DNA of 64,000 nt from CAWBCI01 sp963787195 (GTDB lineage Bacteria > Bacteroidota > Bacteroidia > Bacteroidales > JAGOPY01): the NCBI GenBank assembly GCA_963787195.1, contig CAWBCI010000003.1:114691-178690 (forward strand). The letters run 5' to 3'. Below are positions 9,211-19,552 of this stretch, piece by piece. The notes beneath the pieces are model-generated. The model was not told the origin of the DNA. It worked only from the letters and a program-made list of their open reading frames with translations, and made no database searches. The translations under genes and the position numbers were made by a program. Each line of letters begins with the position of its first letter. The first letter of the stretch is position 1.

Positions 9211-9792
9211 ATGAATAAGATTGCGTTTATCATATTATTTTTTTGTGCATTCCAGATTCCCGATTTATTTGCACAGACTGTCGGAACGGAAATCGGGGAT
9301 ACTGCTCCGGAGATCCGAATGGCTTCGCCAAAAGGAGATACCATTGCCTTATCTTCTCTGAGGGGAAAAATGGTGCTGATCGATTTCTGGGCCAGCTGGT
9401 GCCCACCCTGTGTCGAGGAACAGCCCAAACTCGTTCAGCTCCATAAGAAGTATAAAGATGCTGATTTCACCAAAGGCAAAGGCTTTGAGATCTATGGCGT
9501 TTCGCTGGATTCAAAGAAGGCTAACTGGGAAAAGATAATCAATATGGACGGCATAAACTGGATACAGGTCAGCGACCTGAAATTCTGGATGTCACCAGTA
9601 GCAAAGCTTTACAAACTGCAGGAAGTGCCCTATAACCTGCTGATTGATGGAAGCGGCAGGATCCTGGCCCTGAACCTCCATGGCAATGAGCTGGAAGAAG
9701 TGCTTGGAGAAGTATTTGGCCAAATAAGAGTAGGAAGGTTCGTATATGCTCCCGTCGCCGCAATTATAATTGATTTTAAAGCGCTAAACTGA
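9211..9792 (+). CDS. TlpA/ResA-type thiol-disulfide oxidoreductase
   Basis: 193 residues with a signal peptide (NKIAFIILFFCAFQIPDLFA). An AhpC/TSA-like thioredoxin domain follows: GDTAPEIRMASPKGDTIALS, LRGKMVLIDFWASWCPPCVE with the catalytic pair Cys64-x-x-Cys67, and the cis-Pro loop VPYNLLIDGSGRIL. Such exported thioredoxins reduce or isomerise periplasmic disulfides, often for cytochrome c maturation or oxidative defence. The last ~20 residues (VGRFVYAPVAAIIIDFKALN) are not typical of the family and could come from a late frameshift. The upstream rhodanese lipoprotein may be co-transcribed and is also a thiol-chemistry protein. Confidence 0.85.
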   Translation: MNKIAFIILFFCAFQIPDLFAQTVGTEIGDTAPEIRMASPKGDTIALSSLRGKMVLIDFWASWCPPCVEEQPKLVQLHKKYKDADFTKGKGFEIYGVSLDSKKANWEKIINMDGINWIQVSDLKFWMSPVAKLYKLQEVPYNLLIDGSGRILALNLHGNELEEVLGEVFGQIRVGRFVYAPVAAIIIDFKALN

Positions 9793-9799
9793 AATTCCT

Positions 9800-10131
9800 A
9801 TGAAATGGATTGACAACCTGGATGGAAATGTGATCGTTAGTGATGCGGAGGGACGATCATTTATATGAATGAAAAGGCGATCAGGAATTATGAAAAAGAC
9901 GGGGGAGCGGACCTGATCGGCCGCAAGCTGATGGACTGCCATGGTGAGGGATCACGAAAGAAGATCAATGAGATCATGACCACCCATCAGAAGAATGTCT
10001 ACACCATAGAAAAGCGGGGCCGGAAAAAGATCATTTACCAGAGTCCCTGGATGGAAGGAGATGAATTTAAAGGGATTATAGAATTATCCCTGGAGATACC
10101 CTTCGAAATGCCGCATTATAAAAGAGACTGA
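9800..10131 (+). pseudogene. Single PAS-domain protein, frameshifted
   Basis: From the ATG at 9800 the frame reads MKWIDNLDGNVIVSDAEG and then stops at about 9868. Adding one base near 9856 (CGA-TCA to CGA-ATC) gives a continuous PAS-like sequence: GRIIYMNEKAIRNYEKDGG, LIGRKLMDCHG, then VYTIEKRGRKKIIYQSPWME and GIIELSLEIP. The repaired product is about 110 residues, one PAS domain with no output domain. Free-standing PAS proteins act as small sensor or adaptor modules; ligand unknown. It starts 8 bp after the thioredoxin stop, so an operon is likely. The frameshift may be a sequencing deletion. Confidence 0.6.
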
Positions 10132-10434
10132 TCCTGCAAAAGTATCCATGAAATTTTAGTAGCTTGAAGATATCCGATACCCGATACTCGATATTCGATT
10201 GCGTGATAGAACGATTGCGCGACGTATGCGATGTAATATAATTACACGATTGTCAATTGTCGATTTTTGATTTTCAATGTAAATTTTCGGTTTTCGATGG
10301 GCGATTGGGAAATACTAATTGGGAAAGTTGATAAATTAATTTGTCCATTTAAGGTTTAAAGATGAACATGTAGTTTTAAGTTTATTATTAAATTTGGTTC
10401 AGAAACCAAATGTTAATTACAACAAATTAAGACT
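10132..10434. repeat. Gene-free spacer dominated by TCGAT-like repeats
   Basis: No gene is seen. Segments such as tatccgatacccgatactcg and gattgtcaattgtcgatttt are members of the dispersed TCGAT-rich class. The last ~100 bp before 10435 are AT-rich and probably hold the promoter of the next gene. Confidence 0.5.
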
Positions 10435-10962
10435 ATGAAATCCGTAATCTTAGTTCTGGCCATGCTAATAATTAATATCCTGGATATTTACGGTCAAAGT
10501 AAAAAACAGGATTATCCGGATAAAAAATATTATAAGAAAGCTATATTGACCCTTTATGATCAGTCACCACGAAGCATTAAAAATATTTCCTTTGATGGAG
10601 ATACATTAAGTTTTATAGATCAGCAAACATATAGGAAAGAAAAGATTTCCATTTATGATATTGAAGAAATAAAAGTCAAAACAAAAACAGCAATAATTGG
10701 TGGCGCTGTTTTGGGTGCTGTTTTACCGACAATTTTCATTTTAGAAAGCCTTATTGATAATACCCCTAATGCAGATAATGCAGGTGTGATTGCAGCTAGT
10801 ATAATTGGTGGAGGGGCGATTATTGGCGCTGCAATCGGGTATTCAATACCTATATGGAAGACATATCATTTTGGGAACAAGCAAAAAACAGATTTGTCAA
10901 TTAATTATATGATTCATGCAAGTCCATATATGCTTGGAACCACCCTTGTTTTCAATTTTTAA
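10435..10962 (+). CDS. Exported protein of unknown function with a glycine-zipper segment
   Basis: 175 residues, not recognised. It has a signal peptide (MKSVILVLAMLIINILDIYG), a short N-terminal domain (YKKAILTLYDQSPRSIKNIS) ending in YDIEEIKVK, then two hydrophobic glycine-rich segments (AIIGGAVLGAVLPTIFIL and AGVIAASIIGGGAIIGAAIG). Glycine zippers of this type insert in or span membranes. The C-terminus ends in TTLVFNF, reminiscent of an outer-membrane strand terminus. It stands alone between repeat-rich spacers. Confidence 0.6.
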   Translation: MKSVILVLAMLIINILDIYGQSKKQDYPDKKYYKKAILTLYDQSPRSIKNISFDGDTLSFIDQQTYRKEKISIYDIEEIKVKTKTAIIGGAVLGAVLPTIFILESLIDNTPNADNAGVIAASIIGGGAIIGAAIGYSIPIWKTYHFGNKQKTDLSINYMIHASPYMLGTTLVFNF

Positions 10963-10984
10963 TTATAATTAAAGTTTTGCTATT

Positions 10985-11060
10985 GGAGAGGTCGATTTTT
11001 AATATCCGATATCTGATACCCGATATTTGATATCGAATATCGTTCAATCGTTTCGTCGTG
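10985..11060. repeat. TCGAT-rich low-complexity repeat
   Basis: A run of ccgatatctgatacccgata-type sequence between two + strand genes, the same class as 8534-8680. No coding signal. Confidence 0.6.
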
Positions 11061-11176
11061 CAATTTTTCACCTTTCTTTTCGCATTAAGTGTAATTAATT
11101 ACTTTAGCTATTTTTCGATATGAATGAAAACCTGGAATGAATGACAGTTTAATATCATGATAAATCTGACACTCAT

Positions 11177-12403
11177 ATGATACCTGTAGAACAACGTTTT
11201 ATTAATTATGCCCGGATTGACACCTGTTCCGATGAAAATTCAGGGACTTGTCCGAGTACTGAAAAGCAACTGGACCTGGCACGTCTTTTAGTTGAAGAAC
11301 TCAAAATGATCGGCCTGGAGGAAGTCGAACTGGATCAGAATGGCTATATAATGGCTACTCTACCGGCCAACACCGAAAAAAATGTGCCGGTCATAGGTTT
11401 TATTGCCCATATGGATACCAGTCCCGACATGACCGGAACAAATGTCAACCCAAAGATCATCTCAAATTACGATGGGGATGAAATTATCCTTAATGAAGAG
11501 AAAAATATAAGGCTTAGTCCGGGCGATTTCCCGGAACTGCTGCATTATACCGGACAGGACCTGATTGTAACCGATGGCACAACTTTGCTGGGAGCCGATG
11601 ATAAAGCCGGGATTGCCGAGATCATGGCTGCCATGGAATACCTTTCGGAACATCCTGAAATAATACATGGTAAAATAAGGATCTCGTTTACGGTTGATGA
11701 AGAAATCGGAAGAGGGGCCGATAAGTTTGATGTTGAAAAATTCGGCGCTTCCTATGCCTATACGGTTGACGGGGGAAAGATCGGTGAACTGGAATATGAA
11801 AATTTCAACGCTGCCCTTGCTACAATCACCATCCAGGGAAGGAATGTTCACCCGGGAACTGCAAAGAATGCCATGATCAATTCCATTCACCTGGCACAGG
11901 AACTGAATGGCATGCTTCCTGTCCATCAGCGGCCTGAATATACCGATGCTTATGATGGCTTTTATCATCTTATGGATATTAAGGGGACGGTGGAGGAAAC
12001 AAAGTTTCGTTACATCATCCGTGATCACGATGCTTCAAAATTTGAGGAGATGAAAAATCATCTGAGCTCTTGTGTGGATTTCATGAATAGGAAATATCCG
12101 GGAAACCGCATAAAGCTTGATCTGAAGGATCAGTATTTTAATATGAAGGAAAAGATCGAGCCTGTGAAGTTTATTGTCGATATAGCTGAACAGGCCATGA
12201 CCGATTGCGGGGTAAAACCGCTCATCCAGCCCATAAGGGGAGGGACAGACGGCTCGAAACTTTCCTACATGGGGCTTCCCTGTCCGAATATATTTGCAGG
12301 AGGGCATAACTTTCACGGTAAATTCGAATACATACCCATTCAGTCGATGCAGAAAGCGGTGGAGGTTATCGTGAAGATAGCAAGTCTATTTGAAGTCCGT
12401 TGA
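11177..12403 (+). CDS. pepT: Peptidase T (tripeptide aminopeptidase)
   Basis: 408 residues, full length for M20-family peptidase T. Metal-binding and catalytic motifs are present: IAHMDTSPD (His78 and the Asp80 region), [15 protein letters not shown] (bridging Asp), [14 protein letters not shown] (catalytic Glu pair), [15 protein letters not shown] and [20 protein letters not shown]. It removes the N-terminal residue from tripeptides in the cytoplasm, the last steps of peptide use. The gene is monocistronic and convergent with the ABC permease gene, with a 23-bp gap. Confidence 0.95.
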   Translation: MIPVEQRFINYARIDTCSDENSGTCPSTEKQLDLARLLVEELKMIGLEEVELDQNGYIMATLPANTEKNVPVIGFIAHMDTSPDMTGTNVNPKIISNYDGDEIILNEEKNIRLSPGDFPELLHYTGQDLIVTDGTTLLGADDKAGIAEIMAAMEYLSEHPEIIHGKIRISFTVDEEIGRGADKFDVEKFGASYAYTVDGGKIGELEYENFNAALATITIQGRNVHPGTAKNAMINSIHLAQELNGMLPVHQRPEYTDAYDGFYHLMDIKGTVEETKFRYIIRDHDASKFEEMKNHLSSCVDFMNRKYPGNRIKLDLKDQYFNMKEKIEPVKFIVDIAEQAMTDCGVKPLIQPIRGGTDGSKLSYMGLPCPNIFAGGHNFHGKFEYIPIQSMQKAVEVIVKIASLFEVR

Positions 12404-12426
12404 AATCGGTACAGACCGCAAAAACC

Positions 12427-14785
12427 TTATTCATATCTCAGCGCCTCCACTGGGTTTCTTCGTGCCGCCCTGTACGTAAGCCAGCTCACTGTAAGCAATA
12501 CAATTCCCAGGGTAATAAGTCCCGACAGGACAAATATCCACCAGCTGAGTGAGGTCTGATAGGCAAAACTTGCCAGCCATTTGTCCATGCTATACCAGGC
12601 TATCGGTGTTGCTATTACAAAGGCGACAATAATCCATTTTACGAAGCTCAGATTGAGCATTTGTATGATTTCGGAAACAGTGGCCCCGTTCACTTTACGA
12701 ATGCCTATTTCTTTGGTTCGTCTTGCCAGAATAAAGGATGCCATGCCCATTAATCCTATGCAAGCAAGGAAAATTGCGAGTACCGCAAAATAACCCATCA
12801 ATTGAAAAGTCTTAGTATCCTTTTGATATCGCGACTGAAGTATACTATCCAGGAAGCTAAATTCGATCACCTGGTCGGGATAATAATTCCTGGCAGATTT
12901 CGGTAATGGATTTCATTGATCCAATAACATCAGAGGGTTTTACCTTGACGATCAGATGGTAGGCCTGGGTGTAATCTATTAAGAATATAGCGGGCTTAAT
13001 TTTATTGTAAAGGGATTCAAAGTAAACATCATCAATAACACCTATAATATGCCGGGTCGATTTTGGCCAGTAACATTTAATGGATTGCCCTATGGGATTT
13101 CCCTCAATTCCCAAACGTTTTACGGCTTCTCCGTTCAGAATAACAGATTCGGTGGCATCCGTTTGAAGTTGATCGGAAAATAACCGCCCTTGTGTTGCTT
13201 TAATACCCAAAGTTTTGAAATAATCGAAGTTAACATGAACATAAGGAATTTGGATACGTTCTGTTTGACCTTCTGGTAAAACAAAACTTTCATTATTGAG
13301 AGAGCCCGATGGAATGCGGCTGGCCACGGAAACACTTGAAACATAACTTTGACCAAGTAGCGCCTGCCTGAGGGTATTGTACTTTGCTTCATCGCCATAA
13401 TCAAAAATACTTGTGATTACTGCTTCTTTATTAAAACCTAAGTCTTTGTGTTGTATAAAATTAATCTGACGGAACATTATAGTTGCGCATGCAATTAGAA
13501 TGATCACAATGGTAAATTGTACCCCAACAAGTATTTTTCTGAATTGAAATTTAGCACTTGCATTATTTTTTGATGACTTTAGCGCATCTACCGGACTATA
13601 GGAGGAAAGCACCAAAGCCGGATACCAGGCTGCCAGCAGGCCTACGATTACTATCATTCCCAGGAGACCCAATATGATGTTCATATTTGCCATGATTGAA
13701 AATGACAGGTTTTTACCCGAAAGTTCATTGAATATTGGCAAAGCAATTCGAATAATCACTAATGCAAGGCATAATGAAATAATAAGCACCAGAAAGGATT
13801 CTGAAACATATTGCATAACCAGCTGATTTCGTGAGGCTCCGTACGCTTTTCTAACGCCTATTTCTATTCCGCGGGTTGTAGCATTTGCTGTAAGCAGATT
13901 TATATAATTAAAACAGGCAATGAGTAATATTAGGAGCCCAATAGCCGAAAAAATCAATATATAGGTGATGCTGTTTTGAGGTTGAATATCATTAAGAAAG
14001 TGAGATGAATAGAGATGGATATCTTTTAGGTTTTGAAGTGTAAATTTTTGCAACGGAGCTTCAGGGTCGTATGGATTCACAGGCATTAAATTACAAATCT
14101 TGGCTTCCACCTCAGGTTTTGAAAACTCATTTTGCATCTCGAAATAAACCAGAAAATTTAGCCATCCCCAGTTGTTCATCCAATCGCTACCGAACATTTT
14201 ATCTCCATCTTCGAGGGTCATAAAAATATCGAATGTAAAATGGGAATTTTGCGGAATATCTTCAATAACACCGCTTATGGTGTAATCATACTCATTTCCT
14301 ACCTTTAGTATTTTTCCAATAGGATCTTCATCGCCAAAGTATTTGCGGGCAGTTTTTTCATTTATTACAGCTGTACCGGGTTGCTGTAGGGAATTCTCAG
14401 GACTCCCTTGTATAAATTTAAAAGAGAAGATGTCGAAAAGTGCAGCATCGGCCCAGGCAACATAATCTTCTTTAAATCGATTATCTTCAAACTGAACAAG
14501 TATATTATCCCGTGGTAAAATCCGGGCGTAATTTTTAATTTCCGGTAAATTATCTGCCAACAAGCGGGCTGCTCCCGGAGCCTGATAAGGATGTTCTTCC
14601 TGGCATAATCGATAAATATTATCTGCTTTTTTATGATAACGGTCAAAGCTTAATTCGTGGGATACATATAATAAGAGTAAAATGCATACGGCCAGTCCTA
14701 TGGTCAGACTTGAAATACTTATGAAGGAATAAATTTTGTTCTTCGTAAGATTGGCAATGGCGATTTTAAAATAATTCCTGATCAT
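12427..14785 (-). pseudogene. MacB/FtsX-type ABC transporter permease, one internal frameshift
   Basis: The gene encodes about 785 residues once one base is removed. The N-terminal part (LTKNKIYSFISISSLTIGLA, transmembrane helix 1), a periplasmic MacB-PCD-like domain (GTAVINEKTARKYFGDEDPI), an FtsX block (EIGVRKAYGASRNQLVMQYV) and a second periplasmic domain are in one frame. The last FtsX block (RRTKEIGIRKVNGATVSEII) is in the next. The break is at about 12889-12890, where an extra base in the GG of the minus-strand sequence CAGGAATT interrupts ITEICQNYYPDQVIEF. The double-FtsX layout is the common Bacteroidota MacB-like permease. Substrate unknown. It lies 45 bp downstream of its ATPase gene, in the same operon. 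The indel is probably a sequencing error. Confidence 0.8.
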
Positions 14786-14830
14786 AATGCGCGGGTTTTT
14801 GGATTTTATAATTGAGAAGCCATAATTGCA

Positions 14831-15505
14831 TTAATTCGCTGTCTCCATGATCACCTGACCATCAAACAGATTAATGATCCTGTGAGCATAGCCTGCATCA
14901 CGTTCGCTGTGCGTAACCATAATTATCGTAGCTCCTTCCTGATTAAGCTCAGATAAGAGGTTCATCACCTCAACACCATTTTTCGAATCCAGGTTTCCGG
15001 TAGGTTCATCGGCAAGTATAAGGCCGGGATTGGCAATTACCGCCCTGGCAATAGCTACTCTTTGTTGTTGTCCTCCGGAAAGTTGCTGTGGAAAATGTTT
15101 CGCCCTGTGGCCAATTTTCATTCGTTTCAGCACCCCGTCAACCATTTTGCGGCGCTCAGAAGGTTTCAGTTTTAAGTATATCAAAGGGAGTTCTACATTA
15201 TCATAAACATTCAACTCATCAATCAGGTTAAAGCTCTGAAATATAAAACCGATGTTCCCCTTGCGAAATTTGGTACGGTCTTTTTCTTTCAAATGGGTAA
15301 TGTCCGTACCGTCATATGCATAAGTGCCTTCCGTAGGATTGTCCAATAAACCTACAATATTAAGCAAGGTTGATTTGCCACAACCCGAAGGGCCCATTAC
15401 AGCCACAAATTCACCTTTTTTTACATGAACGTCTACTTTATTTAATGCCAAAGTTTCGACATCCTCGGTGCTAAATACTTTCGATAGTTTTTCAGTTTTT
15501 ATCAT
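14831..15505 (-). CDS. LolD/MacB-type ABC transporter ATP-binding protein
   Basis: 224 residues, complete. Walker A is GPSGCGKST (~39-47), the Q-loop is in [20 protein letters not shown], the signature is [15 protein letters not shown], Walker B is [13 protein letters not shown] and the H-switch is [15 protein letters not shown]. It powers the FtsX-type permease encoded next to it. Such pairs perform mechanotransmission (export of peptides, lipoproteins or antibiotics) rather than ordinary transport. The operon is divergent from an NtrC-type regulator and kinase, a recurrent Bacteroidota arrangement suggesting control by that system. Confidence 0.92.
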   Translation of the reverse strand: MIKTEKLSKVFSTEDVETLALNKVDVHVKKGEFVAVMGPSGCGKSTLLNIVGLLDNPTEGTYAYDGTDITHLKEKDRTKFRKGNIGFIFQSFNLIDELNVYDNVELPLIYLKLKPSERRKMVDGVLKRMKIGHRAKHFPQQLSGGQQQRVAIARAVIANPGLILADEPTGNLDSKNGVEVMNLLSELNQEGATIIMVTHSERDAGYAHRIINLFDGQVIMETAN

Positions 15506-15742
15506 GATAACTTGTTTTTCGTTTCATTAGCTTAATTTTTCTAAATTCAAGATCAGTGCCATAAATCATAAGCAACAGATTATGAGGCTTATCGGTACAT
15601 AATTTAAAAATCAGCTTATTAATAAGTGTAAATATATCTTACAGTATGCGATCAATTGATTTACAAATATTTACCTTCGTTAAATATATTCGTATATTTC
15701 ATGTTAGAGTAATATGGAAATGCTTGACCTTATTCATGTGAG
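15506..15742. promoter_or_regulatory. Divergent control region between ABC operon and two-component operon
   Basis: 237 bp, AT-rich, separating divergent transcription units. It must carry promoters for both. I looked for a convincing sigma-54 GG-N10-GC pair here and did not find one. Confidence 0.4.
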
Positions 15743-17109
15743 ATGAATGGAAAAATACTTATTCTCGACGACAATAAAAGCGTTCTTACCGCACTTGAGA
15801 TGCTCCTCCAAACGGAATTCGAAAGTGTTTACACATCTGCGAAATCCAAATTGTCTGGTGTCCACTATCCAAAAGCATCAAATTGATGTCGTGCTGCTTG
15901 ATATGAATTTTAAGGCCGGAATAAATACAGGCAACGAAGGAATATACTGGTTGCGTCAGATTCAAAAACAAGATCCGACCATCAGTGTGGTAATGATTAC
16001 TGCCTATGGTGATATTGAACTTGCAGTTAAAGCCGTGAAAGAGGGAGCCTTCGATTTTATATTAAAACCCTGGGATAACAATAAATTGATCAGCACGTTG
16101 CATGCCTCCATGAAGCTTAGAAAAAGTAGAATTGAGAATGTGGAATTATCGAATGTTGCGCATAATTTAAAACAAGTGCTCAATCCGACATCACAAATAA
16201 TTATAGGGCAGTCGGAACCTATGAGGAAAGTGATGGAGATGGTGAAAAAAGTTGCAGATACCGATGCAAACATATTTATCGCAGGTGAAAACGGAACCGG
16301 GAAGGAACTTATTGCCCGGGAAATTCACAGGTATTCTAAAAGGAAAGATGAGGTAATGATCAGCGTGGACATGGGTGCTATTAGTGAATCACTTTTTGAA
16401 AGTGAACTTTTCGGCCACATAAAAGGATCATATACCGATGCTAAAGAAGACCGTGTCGGTAAATTTGAAACTGCTGATAAGGGCACCTTGTTTCTTGATG
16501 AAATAGGGAATCTTCCTTTGTCTCTGCAAGCTAAATTACTCACATCCCTGCAAAACAGAACCATAGTAAAATTAGGCAGCAATATCCCTGTTTCCATTGA
16601 CATCAGGTTGATTTCAGCGAGCAATAAAAATTTAATTGATATGATTAAGCGAGGGGCAGTTCCGTGAAGATCTGCTTTACCGTATCAATACCATAACTAT
16701 TGAAGTGCCTCCTTTGAGGGAACGAGGAAACGATATACTGTTACTGGCAGAGTTTTATCTTCAGAAATACATTAAAAAATACAATAAACCCGGACTAAAA
16801 ATAAATCAGAAAGCACAAAAGAAACTCCTGAAATACAGTTGGCCCGGAAACGTAAGAGAGTTGAAGCACAGCATTGAAAAGGCTGTAATCCTGGCCGATA
16901 ATAAAGCTCTTGGGGAAGATAGTTTTACATTAAATGAAGCAGGCTCAAATCAGAGTACAGAGTTACAGGATAAAACCATCGAAGAAATGGAAAGGGAAAT
17001 GATCCTCGCCAGCATCGAAAAAGAAAAAGGGAATATGAGTGCTGTGGCTAAAAAGTTGGGAATTACCAGGCCTACACTTTACAAGAAACTGAAGAAATTT
17101 GAAGATTAG
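15743..17109 (+). pseudogene. NtrC-family sigma-54-dependent response regulator, two single-base frameshifts
   Basis: Repaired length is about 454 residues, normal for the family. The start is the ATG at 15743 (MNGKILILDDNKSVLTALEM). The first break is in the AAA at 15842-15844: removing one A joins SVYTSANPNCLVSTIQKHQ to the phosphoacceptor strand VVLLDMNFKAG. The AAA+ domain has Walker A GENGTGKE, the sigma-54 contact loop as GSYTDA (usual GAFTGA), Walker B GTLFLDEIGN, then a second break in the GGGG at 16653-16656: removing one G gives KRGQFREDLLYRINTITIEV. The C-terminal HTH is Fis-like (MSAVAKKLGITRPTLYKKLK). It probably activates the divergent ABC operon or other sigma-54 promoters. Both indels are in homopolymers and may be sequencing errors. 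Confidence 0.85.
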
Positions 17110-17159
17110 AACCTTATAGCATGAAGCATTAACCTGATTAGCTTTTTAAAATTGATACT

Positions 17160-18557
17160 ATGTCGTACAAACATTTTTATAGCGCAATAATATTTCGATT
17201 AGCAATTATAATTTTGTTTGCAGCTGCTGCGACATATTTATATTTTGAAAAGCAGGCTGTTCTTTTAAGCATTCTGTTTTTAATATTGCTGGCAGGCGCC
17301 GTGATTAACATTATCCATTATTTTAATAGTTTAAACAATTGGATAGCTTCTTTTCTTTTGGGCATCGAAAATGATGACACAAGCCTAAAGACCCCATCGA
17401 ATACGGGAAACAAGGCCATCAACGATGTCTATACAGGAATAGAAAGGCTTAACAAGCTTTTTAGAAAAACAAAAATAGATATTAGCACACAGGAGCAGTA
17501 TTTTCGTTCAGTTATCGATCATTCTGCAAGCGGGCTTTTTTCGGTCAACGAAAAAGGCAGGGTGATAAATATTAACCCGGCTGCCACAAAACTAACCAAG
17601 CTAAACAGCTATCACCATGTAAATGCTTTATTGGCTATCGATAAAAGATTGCCTGATTTTATTTTTGGGACATCGGAAAACACAAATAAACAATCCGCGA
17701 TTTTTGAAAATCGGGACGGACAAAAACTTTTATTCAAACTCTCAGAAATTAAAACCAACGACGAAAGCATTAAACTGGTGGCTGTGAGTGATATTACGAA
17801 AGAGCTTGATAACCGGGAAATCGATTCCTGGATAAAACTTGCCCGAACACTATCGCATGAAATCATGAATAATATTGCACCCATAACTACTTTGTCAAAG
17901 GTAATTTCGGGCTATTTTATCAGCAATGACAAAACTATTAGCAGCGAGAAATTAGATGCTGCCACTATTGCCAATACTGTAAAAGGTCTTAGGGTGATTG
18001 AAGAGCGGGGCCTCGGATTGATAAACTTTGTCGAAAATTACAGGAAATTCACGAAGCTCCCCGAGCCCCATTTTAAAAAGGTAAACCTGTCTTTGTTAAT
18101 CGATAGCAATTTGATGATTGCCAGCGCTTATCCCGGCTTTAATACCATAAGGATCGAAAAGTCTGTACCCGCGGATATTATGTTTTCCACCGATGAAAAA
18201 CTACTTTCTCAGGTAATACTAAACCTTTTAAAAAACGCTTTGGAAGCCTTAATATCAGAAAACACAAAAAACCCTCATATCAGTATCAGACTTTCAAAAA
18301 CAAGCCATACGGTTAAGATTGAAATTAGCAACAATGGCCCTCAAATTCCTCCCGAAATAAGGGAACAAATTTTCGTTCCTTTTTATACTACCAAAGAAAA
18401 CGGTTCAGGTATTGGATTGAGCCTGAGCAAACAGATAATCCTGCAAATGGGAGGAGACATTATTGTCAGCTCCGGCAAGGATGAAAAAACGACTTTCAGT
18501 ATCATTATGAATTCAGAACTACTTCCCTTTATCCCTTCAGCGAAAAGCGCACAGTAA
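17160..18557 (+). CDS. NtrB-like membrane sensor histidine kinase
   Basis: 465 residues. Two transmembrane helices lie at about 8-28 and 32-52, with almost no periplasmic loop between them, so sensing is likely intramembrane or cytoplasmic. A PAS domain follows at ~118-205 (YFRSVIDHSASGLFSVNEKG). The phosphoacceptor segment is LARTLSHEIMNNIAPITTLS, an atypical H-box in which Asn replaces the usual residues after E-I-M. The HATPase domain has the N box NLLKNALEAL, a G1-like ISNNGPQIPPEI and the G2 box NGSGIGLSLSKQII. It starts 50 bp after the NtrC-type regulator and is surely its cognate kinase. Confidence 0.9.
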   Translation: MSYKHFYSAIIFRLAIIILFAAAATYLYFEKQAVLLSILFLILLAGAVINIIHYFNSLNNWIASFLLGIENDDTSLKTPSNTGNKAINDVYTGIERLNKLFRKTKIDISTQEQYFRSVIDHSASGLFSVNEKGRVININPAATKLTKLNSYHHVNALLAIDKRLPDFIFGTSENTNKQSAIFENRDGQKLLFKLSEIKTNDESIKLVAVSDITKELDNREIDSWIKLARTLSHEIMNNIAPITTLSKVISGYFISNDKTISSEKLDAATIANTVKGLRVIEERGLGLINFVENYRKFTKLPEPHFKKVNLSLLIDSNLMIASAYPGFNTIRIEKSVPADIMFSTDEKLLSQVILNLLKNALEALISENTKNPHISIRLSKTSHTVKIEISNNGPQIPPEIREQIFVPFYTTKENGSGIGLSLSKQIILQMGGDIIVSSGKDEKTTFSIIMNSELLPFIPSAKSAQ

Positions 18558-18565
18558 AGGCTTAA

Positions 18566-18738
18566 TCAATGAGACTCAATTTTTTCAAGCGAAGCGAAGA
18601 AAAAATCCTTAGTCGAATTGATCCCGAAAAGACGAAGTCTTATTCGGGATCTGATGGGACTAAATTCCCCGTCTCTTGAGACGAATAAGAGATATTTCCT
18701 TAAGATACTCAGCTGCTTGTGGCGGGGTAGTTTATTTT
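18566..18738 (+). repeat. Stop-proximal dispersed element R1, copy A
   Basis: Begins 8 bp after the kinase stop codon. Shared core: gagactcaattttttcaagc, gaagcgaagaaaaaat, an inverted pair GATCCCGAA...TTCGGGATC around an AAGACGAAGTCTT centre, then the palindrome GTCTCTTGAGAC. It ends in a degraded version of the GC hairpin seen perfect in copy C (gctgcttgtggcggggtag). Related copies are at 33861-33995 and, inverted, 45497-45668. Confidence 0.85.
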
Positions 18739-18763
18739 AATTATGGTATTAAAGAAGACACCC

Positions 18764-19552
18764 CTATTTTCTTTTTCGGTATCCTTCCGGAATGCAAAAA
18801 ATTTCTGATTCCTCAAAGCGTGACGCGATGGCAATACGGGTGCCGTTTGCATGAGGTTTGAATAAATCGTATACAATCTGCGGATGGTTGTTTTGCTCCG
18901 AGAGGTGTGACAACACCAGCAGATCCAGGAAGGGGGCACGATAACTTTTAAAGATCTCCAGTGCTTGCAGGTTGGAAAGGTGACCTTCGCCTCCACTTAT
19001 GCGTCGTTTCAGAAAGACCGGATAGCGGCCCTCATTCAACATCCTTTCGTCGTAATTCGCTTCAAGGAAAGCTGCATGGCACTGGCCAAAGTAATGCACC
19101 AGCTGTTCGCATGGCGCGCCGATGTCTGTAAAAACACCCACAGTAATATCCTTATCGGTCACGGTGAAGCTATGCGGATCGGCAGCATCGTGATGCTTGT
19201 GAAAGGGGTTCACAGTCAGACTGCCGAAGTTTAATGCTTCATGGGAAGTAAAGGCTTGCACAAGATGAGGGTCGATACATAAGCCGCTTTTCATGTGTGT
19301 TGCAGTAGTAATATAAACCGGTATCCTGTGCTTTCTTGAGAGTACCTCCACACCCCTTATATGGTCAGAATGATCATGGGAGATCAAGATGCCCCTGACC
19401 TTATTGAGTGATAAGCCTAAATTCGTCATGCGGCGTTCGGTTTCCCTGCAGGAGATGCCTGCGTCTATAAGAACGGCATCGTGGTCGTTACCAACATAGT
19501 AACAGTTTCCATTGCTCCCGGAATTAAGTGAGGCGAGGTAGAGGTGTGACAT
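18764..19552 (-). CDS. MBL-fold metallo-hydrolase, YycJ/WalJ type
   Basis: 262 residues. The N-terminus LASLNSGSNGNCYYVGNDHD and the zinc motif ISHDHSDHIRGVEVLSRKHR (HxHxDH) identify the YycJ/WalJ branch of the metallo-beta-lactamase fold. ITVGVFTDIGAPCEQLVHYF supplies the later Asp ligand region and VLSHLSEQNNHP a further metal-binding His. Family members are predicted exonucleases or cell-wall/replication-coordination proteins; activity here is inferred. Upstream on the minus strand is a degenerate -7 element (GATCTTTG at 19565-19558) only 5 nt before the ATG, so the transcript may be leaderless. Confidence 0.88.
   Translation of the reverse strand: MSHLYLASLNSGSNGNCYYVGNDHDAVLIDAGISCRETERRMTNLGLSLNKVRGILISHDHSDHIRGVEVLSRKHRIPVYITTATHMKSGLCIDPHLVQAFTSHEALNFGSLTVNPFHKHHDAADPHSFTVTDKDITVGVFTDIGAPCEQLVHYFGQCHAAFLEANYDERMLNEGRYPVFLKRRISGGEGHLSNLQALEIFKSYRAPFLDLLVLSHLSEQNNHPQIVYDLFKPHANGTRIAIASRFEESEIFCIPEGYRKRK

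Noticed and set aside
15506..15742. Sigma-54 promoter in the divergent region
   Set aside because: No GG-N10-GC pair with the expected -24/-12 context was found.
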